Below are positions 23,801-35,529 of a stretch of DNA of 64,000 bases, in pieces. The notes beneath the pieces are model-generated. The model was not told the DNA's origin, ran no database searches, and worked only from the letters and a program-made list of their open reading frames with translations. Both the position numbers and the translations under genes were made by a program. Origin of the DNA: Lucifuga dentata. Taxonomy: Eukaryota > Chordata > Actinopteri > Ophidiiformes > Bythitidae. The stretch is taken from the NCBI GenBank assembly GCA_014773175.1, contig VXCM01001993.1:66320-130319 (forward strand), in the 5' to 3' direction. How positions within the stretch are numbered: position 1 is the stretch's first letter; each line of letters begins with the position of its first letter.

Positions 23801-26800
23801 ATGTCCTATGAGCTGAGTAAGTCTATGTGCTTGTTGTGGTAATGGCCGACAGAATATGCTGTAAATTGTCTTAAATTTGGCAGCGTTATAGTACAGATCA
23901 AGCTAGTTAGCCGTGAGCCAGCTTGCTAACCTCGCCCATAACTGCACGATTTTGACATTTCATTTTACCACACAAAGAGAGAAAGAAAGTATTCCGGCAC
24001 TGGTAACAAAACGCTTAGTAGATAGCCTATCGGTAAAGTTTGTAGTAAAGATTCAGTGGCTCGAAGTGCAGCCAGATACAGGTTGTTCCCTTAGCCTTAG
24101 CCAGGCAAGCTAACGTCACTCTTTTGAGGAAATAGTTGTGCATACAACGCTTTGTTGTGACATGTCCAGACATTTTAGGCTGACAGGAACTTCCACTGGG
24201 AACTGCTTACACAAACCAGATTTACTGCAGAACAAATGCAAAGTAGCGAGATTTGACTGTGATTTATGTATTGAAAGAAAGATGGTGGAGATAAACAAAT
24301 ATTTAAATTGTGTTTCATAGCCAATATGGAGGCTGTCTGTAATAGCTGCGCCTGAATTCCCTTTTCGTGAAATAAAATATGCTTCTTGCTGGCACATTGA
24401 CGGTTTTGTATTGAATTAATCTTAAAAGTTTGTTTAAATCCGTGGAGGAACAGAGCCCTGCAGCGTGGTCAAAGTGATCATTAAGGTGTTTGAGTCCCTG
24501 TATGCTATTTAACACAAGTTATAAGGTTCAGATCTTACATAGAGCAAGAATGGTACAGGATGTTCCCCTATGGAACAAGTGCTGATTTTACCTTGGTATT
24601 TTTGTGTTTTAGGTTAGTAGTTTTTGAACATTTCTTATGGTTATTTTTGTTGTCTGCAACTCAACTGAAACAAATGTAATCCTGTTTTCAGTATTCGCCA
24701 GTGATAAGATTTGTCAAGTATGATTGTGCTTCACAATTATGTATCTGCCTCTTATCTTTCTTGTCATGCCTACTTTCAGAACATGTGTTCGCTAGTCTCC
24801 CGCAGATGGAGAGGGGAGTTGCAAAAGTGATTGGTGGTGACCCCAAAGGCAACAACTTCCTCTATACCAATGGGAAGACTGTTATCATCAGAAACATTGA
24901 TGTAATTTTCATTTTTAAATACCACATTTGACATGCATTTATGATTTGAAGGAAGCATTTTTTCAACCTGTTTTTCAAAAAATTTGGCAAGCATTCTACA
25001 TTTCAGTTTATTTACCTGTTACATTGTTGAAATGTAGAGAAACAACTAAATACAGGTTTAAAGTTGGGTCCATGAAAGCAAGCAGCAGGTGCCATGATCA
25101 GACCATCAGATACTAAACAAATTATCAGACTAATCCATTCAGTTTGAAGCAAAAACAAAGGTTAAAACAAACAAATGTCCATTATTAATGTCCACTGGAT
25201 TGTTAAATTGCATGTATACACATGAAAGTGGCTCTGCAAAATATAAAGGACATAATGAGTTTGGGTATCAAATTTAATACTAACCACCGGTTTTATTTAT
25301 AATGGCTTGGATAATATGATTAAACAGGTGACTTGCCCCTGTTGCTTGCTTTGAGTTACTGCATTCCCACATGATTAATTGCAGTCAATAGAAATGACAA
25401 AATTATGACAAATAATTTTAATATTGTAAACAAAAAAAAAAAGTAATCTATCATCAGACACAGATCTCTTCATTTGTTGTATTTCTTACTTGGACAGAAT
25501 CCAGCTATAGCAGACATTTACACAGAGCATGCCCATCAAGTTACTGTTGCCAAGTATGCTCCCAGTGGATTTTACATCGCCTCTGGTGGTAAGCAACCTG
25601 CTTTTCCCATATATGAGCACGTCAAAACAATTGTGCATAATTTCCAGAGTAATGCTGATATTGTAATACATTTTTAAAATCTCTTTAGATGTAACGGGGA
25701 AGATCCGTATCTGGGACACAACCCAAAAGGAGCACATACTCAAGTATGAGTACACACCTTTTGCAGGCAAGATTAAGGACATTGCCTGGACAGCGGATAG
25801 CCAGAGAATTGCTGTTGTTGGAGAAGGACGAGAGAAGTGAGTGAGGAACATTTTAGAAAAAAACATTTGGCTTCTCTTACAAATTTTTTCACAGTTTCAC
25901 TGACATCTTGTGGTGCACATCTTCCTGTTAGTGCACAATGCTATAGTGTTTTCATACTAACAGTATTTTCATACTTGCACACTGACAAAATGGTTTAGCA
26001 AATAGTATACTGTGAAGATTAGTAATTGGGACACATCTTTTGGTCTTATGAGAAGCTTCTCCTACTGCAAGCAGCCACACTGATTAATGCAAACCAGTTG
26101 CAAATTCATTGTTTTTATAAATATTTGTAACATCATAAGGGTGTGCTTTTGGGACAGCTATGTCACAATAATTAATTGTCACGAATGCCTGACTAAGTGA
26201 TAATTAATTATTGTCACTAACTACCCAAGTAGTTAATGTTGGTTTATTCAGACACCTGCTCACTGTGGGAAGGGAACTGCCCATGAAGGAATTAATGAAC
26301 CTCTATTGTATTCTTTTAGGGTTGTACATAGATAGTGTTGAGATTAATATACTGTATGTCACTATGAGTTAATACCAAAATTGTAAACTTAAGCAACTTT
26401 GAGCTTAATGCATGGGGCAGAGTTTCCCCAGAACTCTGCCCCAGCTATTCAGACTTGGAACTTTAAGTTTATTTTCCCTGTACAGTGTAGACCACAGCAG
26501 GGAACATGGTAGGTACATTGTCATGATCTTTATGGTAATATCATTTTATAACAGTCTACTGTCTTTATTTGCATGATGTTTTATTCTTATTTTTATTTTA
26601 TCATTGTAAAAAAAAAATCAATTTGTTCATCATACAGTGTCCTTTGTACTGAAATGCATTGTATTGTAGTTTCTTTAATAAGTTCACATTTTTGTATCTC
26701 AATTTTTTCTTTTTATTTAAAGGCTAGAGATTATTATAAAGGTAACAGTGAGACACATTAGAAAACATCATTCCATAAAAACTGAACATAGCATATTCCT

Positions 26801-29800
26801 GACAATATTAGAGATGTGAACTGAAAGCAGCTGATTTTGGTCATTTGAATATGCAGCCCAGAAATTTAGCTAAGCAGCCATACAGCATAACTCAGAATAT
26901 GGATACTTTTGAAATGGCCTGACCTAAGGCGCCGCTCTGTATGGCCCTGAGTATAAACTCCAACCGTGAAGCTTTTTTGGTGTAATTTTGGTTTTTCATT
27001 TTATCCTGAGAGGTTTGTGTGCTGGATTTTTTTTTGTATTTTTTTTTGTTTTACCCTACTCAAAAGTTCACACTAATGTTGTGTGCTTCTCCCTCAGGTT
27101 TGGGGCAGTGTTCTTGTGGGACACTGGTGCCTCAGTGGGAGAAGTGTCTGGCCACTCCAAAGTCATCAACACCGTAGACCTGAAGCAGACCCGCCCTTTC
27201 CGCCTGATTACAGGCAGTGATGACTTTAGTGCTTCCTTCTTTGAGGGACCTCCCTTCAAGTTCAAATTTACAATACGCGTGAGTTTTGACATTCTGACTA
27301 AGGCATTTGAGCAGCTTTGGAAAATGGATGAATGTACTGTATGTAACTAATGAAGTGGCTAAGCGTAACCTGGAAAGAAAGCAAAAATGCTGTGCTGTTA
27401 ACCAGCAGTAGTATAGTGGGCTTTGACAGTATCGCTTTGTTTGGCTGTTTCTCCATTACATAACTCACCTCCCCCATAAATTGTTTGGAAATGTCTGTGC
27501 TACTTTCCTAAAAGCAGCACTTCCCCTTCACAATCATGCAAGTTTTTGGGTATGAAACTCAAAATTCTTCCTTTCAAAAATCTTGAGTGAATGTTTTGCT
27601 CTATTTTTAGAATTAAGTTTATGTTTTTGGTTTTTTTTTTTCCTCCAGAACACCAGCGTAGAACACTGCCTGTGTTTCTGGTCTCTTTCCAAACACATTC
27701 AGTAGAGCAGACCTAAGTAGTAACAACTGCATAGAAAATATGGCATAAAGTAGATTGTATACCCAAAAGACTCTGACTGGCTCAGACTGCAGCGGGCTTA
27801 TAGTTCAAGGAAAATCATGGTCCAACAGCCTTTAACATGGAATAGCTTTGATTTTCATACACATACAAAAAACAAAACTATTAACTAGAGCATCACTACA
27901 GATTTATCTTCCTTGCTTAACTCAATGATGTTGATTATTTTATCTGAAAAATTAAGTGCACAAATATTTCTTTGAGTAATTTTGTACTTTTCTCCCCCTT
28001 TGTTCCCCGCTGGCTGTTGCAGCAACACACCCGCTTTGTCAACTGTGTTCGTTTCTCTCCAAACGGAGACCATTTTGTCACAGCTGGAGCTGATGGGCAG
28101 GTGAGTACTGGCATCATGACCAGGTGTAGGATGTGGTGATGTGAAGATTTCTTTGTGAAATTGTTTTTGTGTACAAACTGGAAAGTTTCTCCTCTTTAAT
28201 AGTATCAATTCCACAGATATTCCTCTTTGATGGAAAGACTGGTGAAGCAAAAGGCTCACTGGGTGGAGAGAAGGCCCACGATGGAGGAATCTATTCTGTG
28301 AGTGGAGCTTGTTGAATGCATGTTTTTTTTTTTTTTTTTTTTTTTTGCGCATGGGTTTTGGTTTTTCTTGTCAAATATCTGCTGCTGTGTATTTAAATGG
28401 TCTTTATTGTTTGAACTTGAACAGTCATCACTACTGTATCATCCTTTGCCATACTCTGCTTTGTTAGGTTTTCCAGAAGAGGTGAACCTGAAGCTGCAAT
28501 CACAAAATATAAAACCTTATTCACATACATGTTAGTATTGCAGCTTTATTTATCCCCCTACTCTGTATTCTTTAGGTCAGCTGGAGTCCCGACAGCTCCA
28601 GTCTGATTTCCGCCTCAGGGGACAGGACTGTTAAGCTCTGGGATGTTGGTACAGCTACGGCTGTCACTACTTTCAACATGGGCACTGATGTGGTAGACCA
28701 GCAGCTGAGCTGCCTGTGGCAGAAAGAACACATGATCAGCGTGTCCTTGTCAGGATACATTAACTACCTGGACAAGAACAACCCTGACCGCCCTATACGC
28801 ACTATTAAGGTCAGCCTCCAAGCGTTAAAGGAAGCTATTTCTGGTCCATGAGTGAGGTTCCTTTATACTGATGACGGATAGTGTTAAATTAAATTTGACT
28901 TTAGTTTAAGGGTCAAATACAATAACTGGTATTAAAAGTTTTGCCCTGCAGAAAATGTAAATAAAATCAAGACTTTAATATTTAAACACACAATCTGACG
29001 TTTGTAAAAATCTATTGAGATTTGTGAATATGTATTCAAGTGATTTTTGACTGTATCCTCATCTCCACATGCATGCAGAGAATTGTAAATCTGCATCTAG
29101 ATTTGAAAATCTTTGATAAGATAACCTGTCTTATCAGCATCCACCTGACTGTGGTGATGTCCACCATTTGGCACACTGAGATCTGTAAATTTGGTGTAGA
29201 ACCCACAGATTACCAAGTGTTCCCAAAAAGTTGCTGTGGTGTTGCCATGCTGCCCCAGCAATGCATAGACAATAGAGAGATGAGCCAAATCAGTGAAAAT
29301 TAATACATTTGGGTTTAGCAGTGCTAACCTCTAATAAATAAATTTTCCACTGTTTTTAATTTTTTTCCAAAACAGTTTGTTCATACCTACTCCTATATTT
29401 TTAGCTTAATTGACACAAACTTTGGCATGTGTAATCTCTGGATCAACACAAACAAAAGTTACATTTGATGTTGTTTGACATTTCATATCATTTTGCTACA
29501 ACTGCTGCAATCAGTTGACCTGATGGGGGCACTCTAACAACCACAGTTGATTTAAAAAAACAAAAAAAAAAACATGATTTTTCCCTTTGAAAGTGCAGGG
29601 GANAACCACAGTTGATTTAAAAAAACAAAAAAAAAAACATGATTTTTCCCTTTGAAAGTGCAGGGGAGCTCAGACATGCTGACACCCCTCCCCCACTCTT
29701 TAACATCACTTCAATGTGTGACATCAAAGTGAGGAGACACACATTCTGTTCAAGTGTCTGAATCTTTCAAACTGTGGGAGGTACAGCAAACAGATCTAGC

Positions 29801-32800
29801 AGTCACATGTACATGGGTGTGCACACGGACAGACACACACACAGCAATGTCTTGGCAAGGGGCAAGCACACATAACAATTCTTTTAGAAAATATACTGTT
29901 CTAGTTGAAGTCTGTTATTTATCACAGGCAGAAAGCATTTGAATAATAAATGCCTGTCACTTTATAAGTGGTTCTCAGAAAAATTCTCTCTCTTTCCTTT
30001 TCTCATCAAATGTTGATCTATCATAAAGCGTTAAAATTCAACAAAGTGACTGAAGCCTGTTGTTCTTTTCCTTTAGAAGTACAAGTCTTATCTAAAATCC
30101 TAATTGTTCATCCCTCAGGGTCACAGCAAATCCATCCAGTGTCTGACAGTTCACACATGTGAAGGGAAACCACGCATCTTCTCAGGGAGTCACGATGGAC
30201 ACATCAATATCCTTTCATTGCTGAAATGTGCAAATAAATGCTTGCCTGTAAGGGCATAGAAGGGCTTGTTTTATGTGATGTCCACATAGTCTAAAAGTGG
30301 TTAAAGGTTCATATCAATTGTTTTGCATGTTTGAGCCCATTATACAACTCACATACAGTTTATGTTACTGCCAATAGTTGGCAGTAACGTGTATGCAGGT
30401 TGTATTTCTTGGGCTTAAACAAGCAAAATCACCAGTATGGTCCTTTTAAAAAGGTCCATTCACATGTTCAGATTATGGGTTCTGTGTTGCCAAATTCCAA
30501 ATATCTGAAAAAATCCAATAATTGCACCCACTTTATACAGTGAGTGAACTTGTGCGCTAAGGCAGAAAACGTTTTTGCAGAAGTTCTCATCTCAGCAGTT
30601 GTATTACTTCTTAACCTTCCCCTCACATTACTGGGATGCAGAAACTGGGGAGAATGATTGCTTCTTGGGGAAAGGCCACACCAACCTGGTGAGCAAGATG
30701 GCAGTAGATGAAGCCAACCAGCTGGTGACATGCAGCATGGACGATACATTGCGTTACACCAATGTCAACCAGAAGGAGTACAGGTAGGGACATTTAACAT
30801 GTTGTCATGAAAACAAAAAAAGAAAGAAACTAAAATGGAACCTGTTGGTAGAAGTGTAATGATGTTATTATGAAATTTATCATTTCTGTGTTTTGTCTCT
30901 TAATGATAATAGGAGTTCATGTATTTATCAGTTAAGCTTTATGACATTTGGTAATGGTAGATTTGCCTGCTGTCATCAGGAAAATCAGTAATAATGTTTA
31001 TTGCTGCTATTTCATTGGTGCTGTGTTGCCTCTGAATGGGAAATGTCTTAGATGAGGATGAAGCAGATGTTGTATTTGAATTTATGCAAATGAATTTCCA
31101 TGCTTTCATTCTCTTCAGTCTATTTTTCTGATTTATTAGTCTGTTGTTTGGGGCATGTCTGCTCTGTGATTGCACTTAATCTTTAGCTAATAGTGTTGCT
31201 GCTGCCCTCTGTCTCTGCAGCCCCTCTCAGATTAAACTGTGTTTAGTCATCTTGCAAACCTGCAGGCCTGACCTAAGTTGATAAGTTAATGAAACCCCAC
31301 ATCCACAGTTACAAACATGTTATGTTCTAGAAAAGTCTATTCGCAGACTTAGATGGCATGACATACAAAGTTAGATGCATACCAGTGATTTTTTAATGTT
31401 TCCCTTTTCCTAAAACTGAATATTCACTGTCAGAAGTCCATAATTCATCCACCTGTAAATGACATAATGCTTATTTATCACAATTAAATACATTTGATGG
31501 TTTTCCAGTGCCTGTGATGTGGTGAAGATGGATTTCCAGCCTAAAAATTTGTCGGTAGGACTGGGAGGACTGACCGTGGCTGTATGCATAGGGCAGGTAA
31601 TCTTATTTAATCAGTCATGTGTCAGCCTAGCTTAATGCTTAATTAAACATCGTCTTTTTGAACACACTTTACCATTTGTAATATTTTATATTATATATCT
31701 AACATCTTGATCCTCACCCAACATTTGTTCTGGCAAATATTGTGTTTACTTCAGATAATACCTTTGCTCATCTCTTCCTTTTCCTAGGTTGTCTTGTTGA
31801 AGGACAAGAAGAAGGTCTTTACATTGGAAAACCTCGACTATGAACCGGAGGTTGCAGTGCTCCAACCTGGGGGCAGCGTTGCCGCGGTGGGGGGCGCAGT
31901 AAGTGGACTCTTCCCATTATCTCATCAAACGAGTTTATTAAGCATATATTTTTGTGCTTGATAATCCTCTTAAACCATCAGATGGCAGTACCTAATACTA
32001 TTCTTGTTCATTGTGATCACTCTTGAACTTTCCTCCTTAGGATGGCAAAATCCGCTTCTACTCCACTCAGGGCAACACTCTAAAGGATGAGGGTCAAACT
32101 GCTGAGGTTTCAGGGGTCATCACAGACTTGTCCTACTCAAATGATGGAGCCTATCTTGGTGTCGTGGATGACAAGAAGGTTGTCACAGTCTTTAATGTGG
32201 CAGATGGCTACAAGGTAAACATTTACTTCTTTACATATTTTACTGGGATTATTTGCCTCCACCAGACAGGTTATATGATCACCAGTGTTTGATTTTTCTG
32301 CTAGCAAGACATCTGGAAAAATTATGGACAGATATGGATGAAATTTGGGGGACAGATGGATAATGTCGGGGGTGGGGGTTGGCCTTGGCAGTGGTATGCG
32401 CTTAGTGCCTTCTCGTTCATGTACTTGCAGAATTTGTTACTAGTGTAGTGCCTGTTCAAAAGGTGCCTGTTCGAACCGGGCTGGACTTCATGGTGTGTGC
32501 CACAGCCTGCCATAATTTTGTTCTGCATGTCCTCGTGAGCTAGCTTTGTTTGCTGTNGGTGTGTGCCACAGCCTGCCATAATTTTGTTCTGCATGTCCTC
32601 GTGAGCTAGCTTTGTTTGCTGTACGGGTTCGGGTTGAGACCGTGCCACTGGACCACCACATATGCTGCCTTGCCCAGAACGTATCCTGCCGCGCATACTT
32701 TTTACTGGCACAGTTCAATTTGAGAACCACTCACCCAAACAACTTCACATGCGACACTGCACATCCTTGGGTCCTGAGTAATAAACTTTCCGAATATCAA

Positions 32801-33324
32801 TTTTATATAGTGCTGGGTTCTAGAGATAATGGTGCCACAGACAGAGATTCCTGCCTTTATAGTTAGATGTCTTTCCTTATATATATTTTTGCTTTTTCCC
32901 CAAGACCAAATCAGAGTATTATGGACACTATGCAAAAATCGTGAACTTGGCCTGGTCACCTGATAACGAGCACTTTGCCACCAGCGGGATGGACATGGTG
33001 GTGTTTATCTGGACAGTCAGTGACGTACACAGAAAGATTAAGATGGGAGGTAAGCCATACAAATGCACAAGTATCTTTACTCGTACCTGTGCCTTCTCTT
33101 TTAATTTTTATAGTCACAGCTCAACGTGACCAAGAAAACTGAACTTGCTAGTAAATAATGGTCTTGTGTTAAGACATCTCCATGTGACCATCTTATTTCA
33201 TGCTTTGATACCGGCAGATTCCCACAGGTTGCACCACGTCACTGGCCTGGCCTGGATAGACGAGCACACCTTAGTCACCACCTCCCATGATGCTTGTGTC
33301 AAGCAGTGGACAATTAAATACTGA
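23801..33324 (+). CDS. wdr1: WD repeat-containing protein 1 (actin-interacting protein 1)
   Basis: WDR1/AIP1 works with ADF/cofilin to disassemble actin filaments in the cytoplasm; it folds as two seven-bladed WD40 propellers. Fifteen coding exons: 23801-23816, 24780-24901, 25498-25588, 25689-25836, 27098-27278, 28023-28100, 28217-28297, 28576-28809, 30119-30206, 30627-30783, 31509-31596, 31788-31898, 32041-32214, 32905-33049, 33218-33324. Lengths sum to 607 codons including TGA, 606 residues, the same as human WDR1. The start ATG at 23801 encodes MSYEL, matching MPYEI in mammals. WD dipeptides or variants are visible in blade ends such as KIRIWDT, AVFLWDT, VKLWDV, VVFIWTV and VKQWTI. All introns are GT-AG except the ninth, which is AT-AC. 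A possible polyadenylation signal AATAAA lies at 34082-34087. No frameshift or premature stop is seen. Confidence 0.98.
26162..26217. repeat. 20-bp imperfect hairpin in wdr1 intron 4
   Basis: The arms around AATAATTAATT and AATTAATTATT pair at 18 of 20 positions. Confidence 0.65.
26414..26442. repeat. 11-bp GC-rich hairpin in wdr1 intron 4
   Basis: GGGGCAGAGTT and AACTCTGCCCC pair perfectly around a TCCCCAG loop. Confidence 0.75.
30207..30626 (+). other. wdr1: U12-type AT-AC intron in wdr1
   Basis: The codon for Asn in HINYW is split A|AT. The intron begins ATATCCTTT, the exact minor-spliceosome AT-AC 5' splice site, and ends CTTCTTAACCTTCCCCTCAC, with a U12 branch-site-like CTTCTTAAC whose adenosines lie about 12 nt from the AC. 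No GT-AG pair preserves the frame here. A 149-bp palindromic MITE lies inside the intron. Confidence 0.9.
30301..30449. mobile_element. TTAA-MITE, palindromic miniature inside wdr1 U12 intron
   Basis: Only the two terminal inverted repeats remain, meeting at GTTACTGCCAATAG/TTGGCAGTAAC, so the whole 149 bp can fold into one hairpin. Ends are TTAAAGGTTCATATC and GTATGGTCCTTTTAA. Confidence 0.85.
32330..32860. repeat. Probable interspersed repeat in wdr1 intron 13
   Basis: CpG-containing sequence unlike the rest of the intron, with a 65-bp assembly duplication around the N at 32557. No coding match or terminal repeats recognised. Confidence 0.35.
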
Positions 33325-34732
33325 TCTGCAAGGAAATATTCATATCTGTAATGACAAGGACTACTGTAGAATCCAAACTTTCTTTTTTTTAAACTTTATT
33401 TTCAGTTTCTAAATGATGGTCTCTGCTTTCTGTAACATCTGAGTTGTAAATGGTGATGGCGATATCATTGTAAGGAAAACCTTCCATCAAGAAAAATAGT
33501 AATGTAGTAACCTCAACTTAACACAGAGACGAAATATTAATGTACATCATAACCACCAGTGCTTTTACATCTTTGTGCTTTATGGAACCAGAAAAAAATA
33601 TTTATAAGGTCAACATTCCATACATAATAACCTTCTCAGTTCAAATTGAAATCATTGTCTTTGTGGTTAGGCTCAATGCATCCTCACTTAATGGATGAAC
33701 CAAAAGTGAGTTTTTAGTTAAATGCTTTTTGAAAATAATGAAATGACAAAACCTTTTGGTCACATTCCTGAAAAGAGAACTAATTGGTGCCAACTGCATT
33801 TGCTTGTGACTTTTTTTTTTTTTTTTANTTTTTTTTTTTTTTTTTTTTTGCTTTGTCCTTGGTTTGATATGTTTGTGATGGATTCTGATGAATTAAGAAA
33901 CATTAATAGGAACTGAAAAAACTAAATATGTATACAATCGATCGAAATGCTGTTGATTTACTGAAGGTCCAGTGTTCTTGTTGTTTTTCTGTTTGGGCCC
34001 ACTATTCTTGTCTCACTTTATATTTCTCTTTTTTCCACATCTTTATGCATCAGCTTCCACAAGATGGAATTGATTAATAATAATAAATAAAAAAACACTT
34101 TTTATGCATTTGTGTAAATTTAAAAATACCCAAATTTCTTTAATGATCATAGTGGTTGTAACTATCCTCAACCCAGATTTATAATGCCAGTGCGGACTTG
34201 CTGTTTGGTCTCGAAGACGTTTCAGTTCGGAACTGAAAAGCTGCACGGATGAGTGGAAATATGTTCTCAAGAAGAAAGAACATGTTCAGCTGCTTGAACT
34301 GTTTCTGTTAGATGTCCAATGATACTATGCATGACCGAGAACTTTCTTAGACGCACAGCATCCAAAAATTGTTTCCTATTGCAAATGAGTTCCTTTTGCA
34401 TTGAGCTCACAGAATAACCTTCCACTGATAGAAAAGAAAAAGAAGCAAACTAGCTGTTGATCTTGCTCCAGAGCTGCTTACAGTAAGGGAAAACAAAACA
34501 AAATAGATGATGAAAAAATTTTTGTGCTGTAGCTGGAAAAAAATCTAATTTTCATCCTGACTTTTATGATTGTTTTTGTTTCTTTAATTCAGATTTTACT
34601 AGTTTCACTTTCTTATATTTGAAATAAACATAGATACATTCCTTTTATACTAAAAATAATGTGATAAGATGTTAATTTGTCAGCTCGATGAAGGAAATGT
34701 CCTCAGCATTTATTAACGTTAGAACAAGTTTA

Positions 34733-34746
34733 CCACCAGAGGGCTC
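34733..34746 (+). promoter_or_regulatory. CTCF-like motif
   Basis: CCACCAGAGGGCTC resembles the CTCF core; 1.4 kb downstream of the wdr1 stop and 7 bp before a DNA transposon. Confidence 0.3.
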
Positions 34747-34752
34747 TACACC

Positions 34753-34968
34753 TACGGAGCCCGGGAGAGCTCATGGAGAGAGAAAAAAAAAAAAAAAAAA
34801 AAAGTCGTTCGCACGACTTACTTTCAGTAAACCGGAAAGAGTAGTATCATTTAAATTACGTTCAAGAGATGCCAAAGATATAAGAACGGGGTGTTTGACA
34901 GCCAAACACCGAACTATACCGCATAGTTGAAATCAAGCTGAAAATAAAACTATTAAATCCAAACGGTC

Positions 34969-35021
<53 letters not shown>

Positions 35022-35528
35022 CTTAAACACCTGTCAATATTGAAATACCGAGATTTTCTGGGACGTGACCCCAGCCCGTCCCGATCTTATTCACTCATCA
35101 AAGCTTTCCTTGTTGTATTCCTTCCTGTATTACGTTTGTTTATTCCTCCTACGAGAAACTCTTTCAATCAACTTTGGTTCCGCTTGGCTTCAGGTGTCCC
35201 CTGGCAAGCGCGCCTCACTTGTGCCACAGCTTGATCGGGCCAATTACGATTCTGTATTACTGCGAAAACACGGGATTTACGGGAGAAATTACCAAACGGG
35301 AGCACGGCGGGAGAGAGGATGAAAATACGGGAGAAAACCGGGGAAAACGGGAGTGTTGACAGGTAATGTCACCATTAGTTGTTCCATTCTGAGCAGTGCA
35401 AGAAACAACTCTGAAGACAGTAAAATTGCGTTCTTCTTCCGGTTCACTGAACTGTCAGTCAAGTAACTCGTGCGAACAAGTTAGTCGTGCGCACGACTTA
35501 TTTTGCTTGAGCCCTCCCTGGCTCCGTA
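34753..35528. mobile_element. Non-autonomous DNA transposon with 21-bp terminal inverted repeats
   Basis: TACGGAGCCCGGGAGAGCTC at the left pairs (19 of 21 including the next base) with GAGCCCTCCCTGGCTCCGTA at the right. Further in, GTCGTTCGCACGACTTAC on the left pairs with GTCGTGCGCACGACTTA sequences on the right. TA flanks both sides if the element starts at CGGAGCC. It contains a GT/GA microsatellite (34970-35022) and no transposase. Superfamily not determined. Confidence 0.65.
34970..35022. repeat. (GT)n(GA)n compound microsatellite
   Basis: GT dinucleotides change to GA at 35001; it lies inside the 34753-35528 DNA transposon. Confidence 0.95.
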
Positions 35529-35529
35529 C

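Noticed and set aside
32461..32480. GTTCGAACCGG, resembling a tRNA T-loop
   Set aside because: No matching acceptor stem, A box or cloverleaf could be found around it.
32322..32730. Minus-strand open frames with a repeated peptide
   Set aside because: The repeated peptide comes from the 65-bp assembly duplication around the N at 32557.
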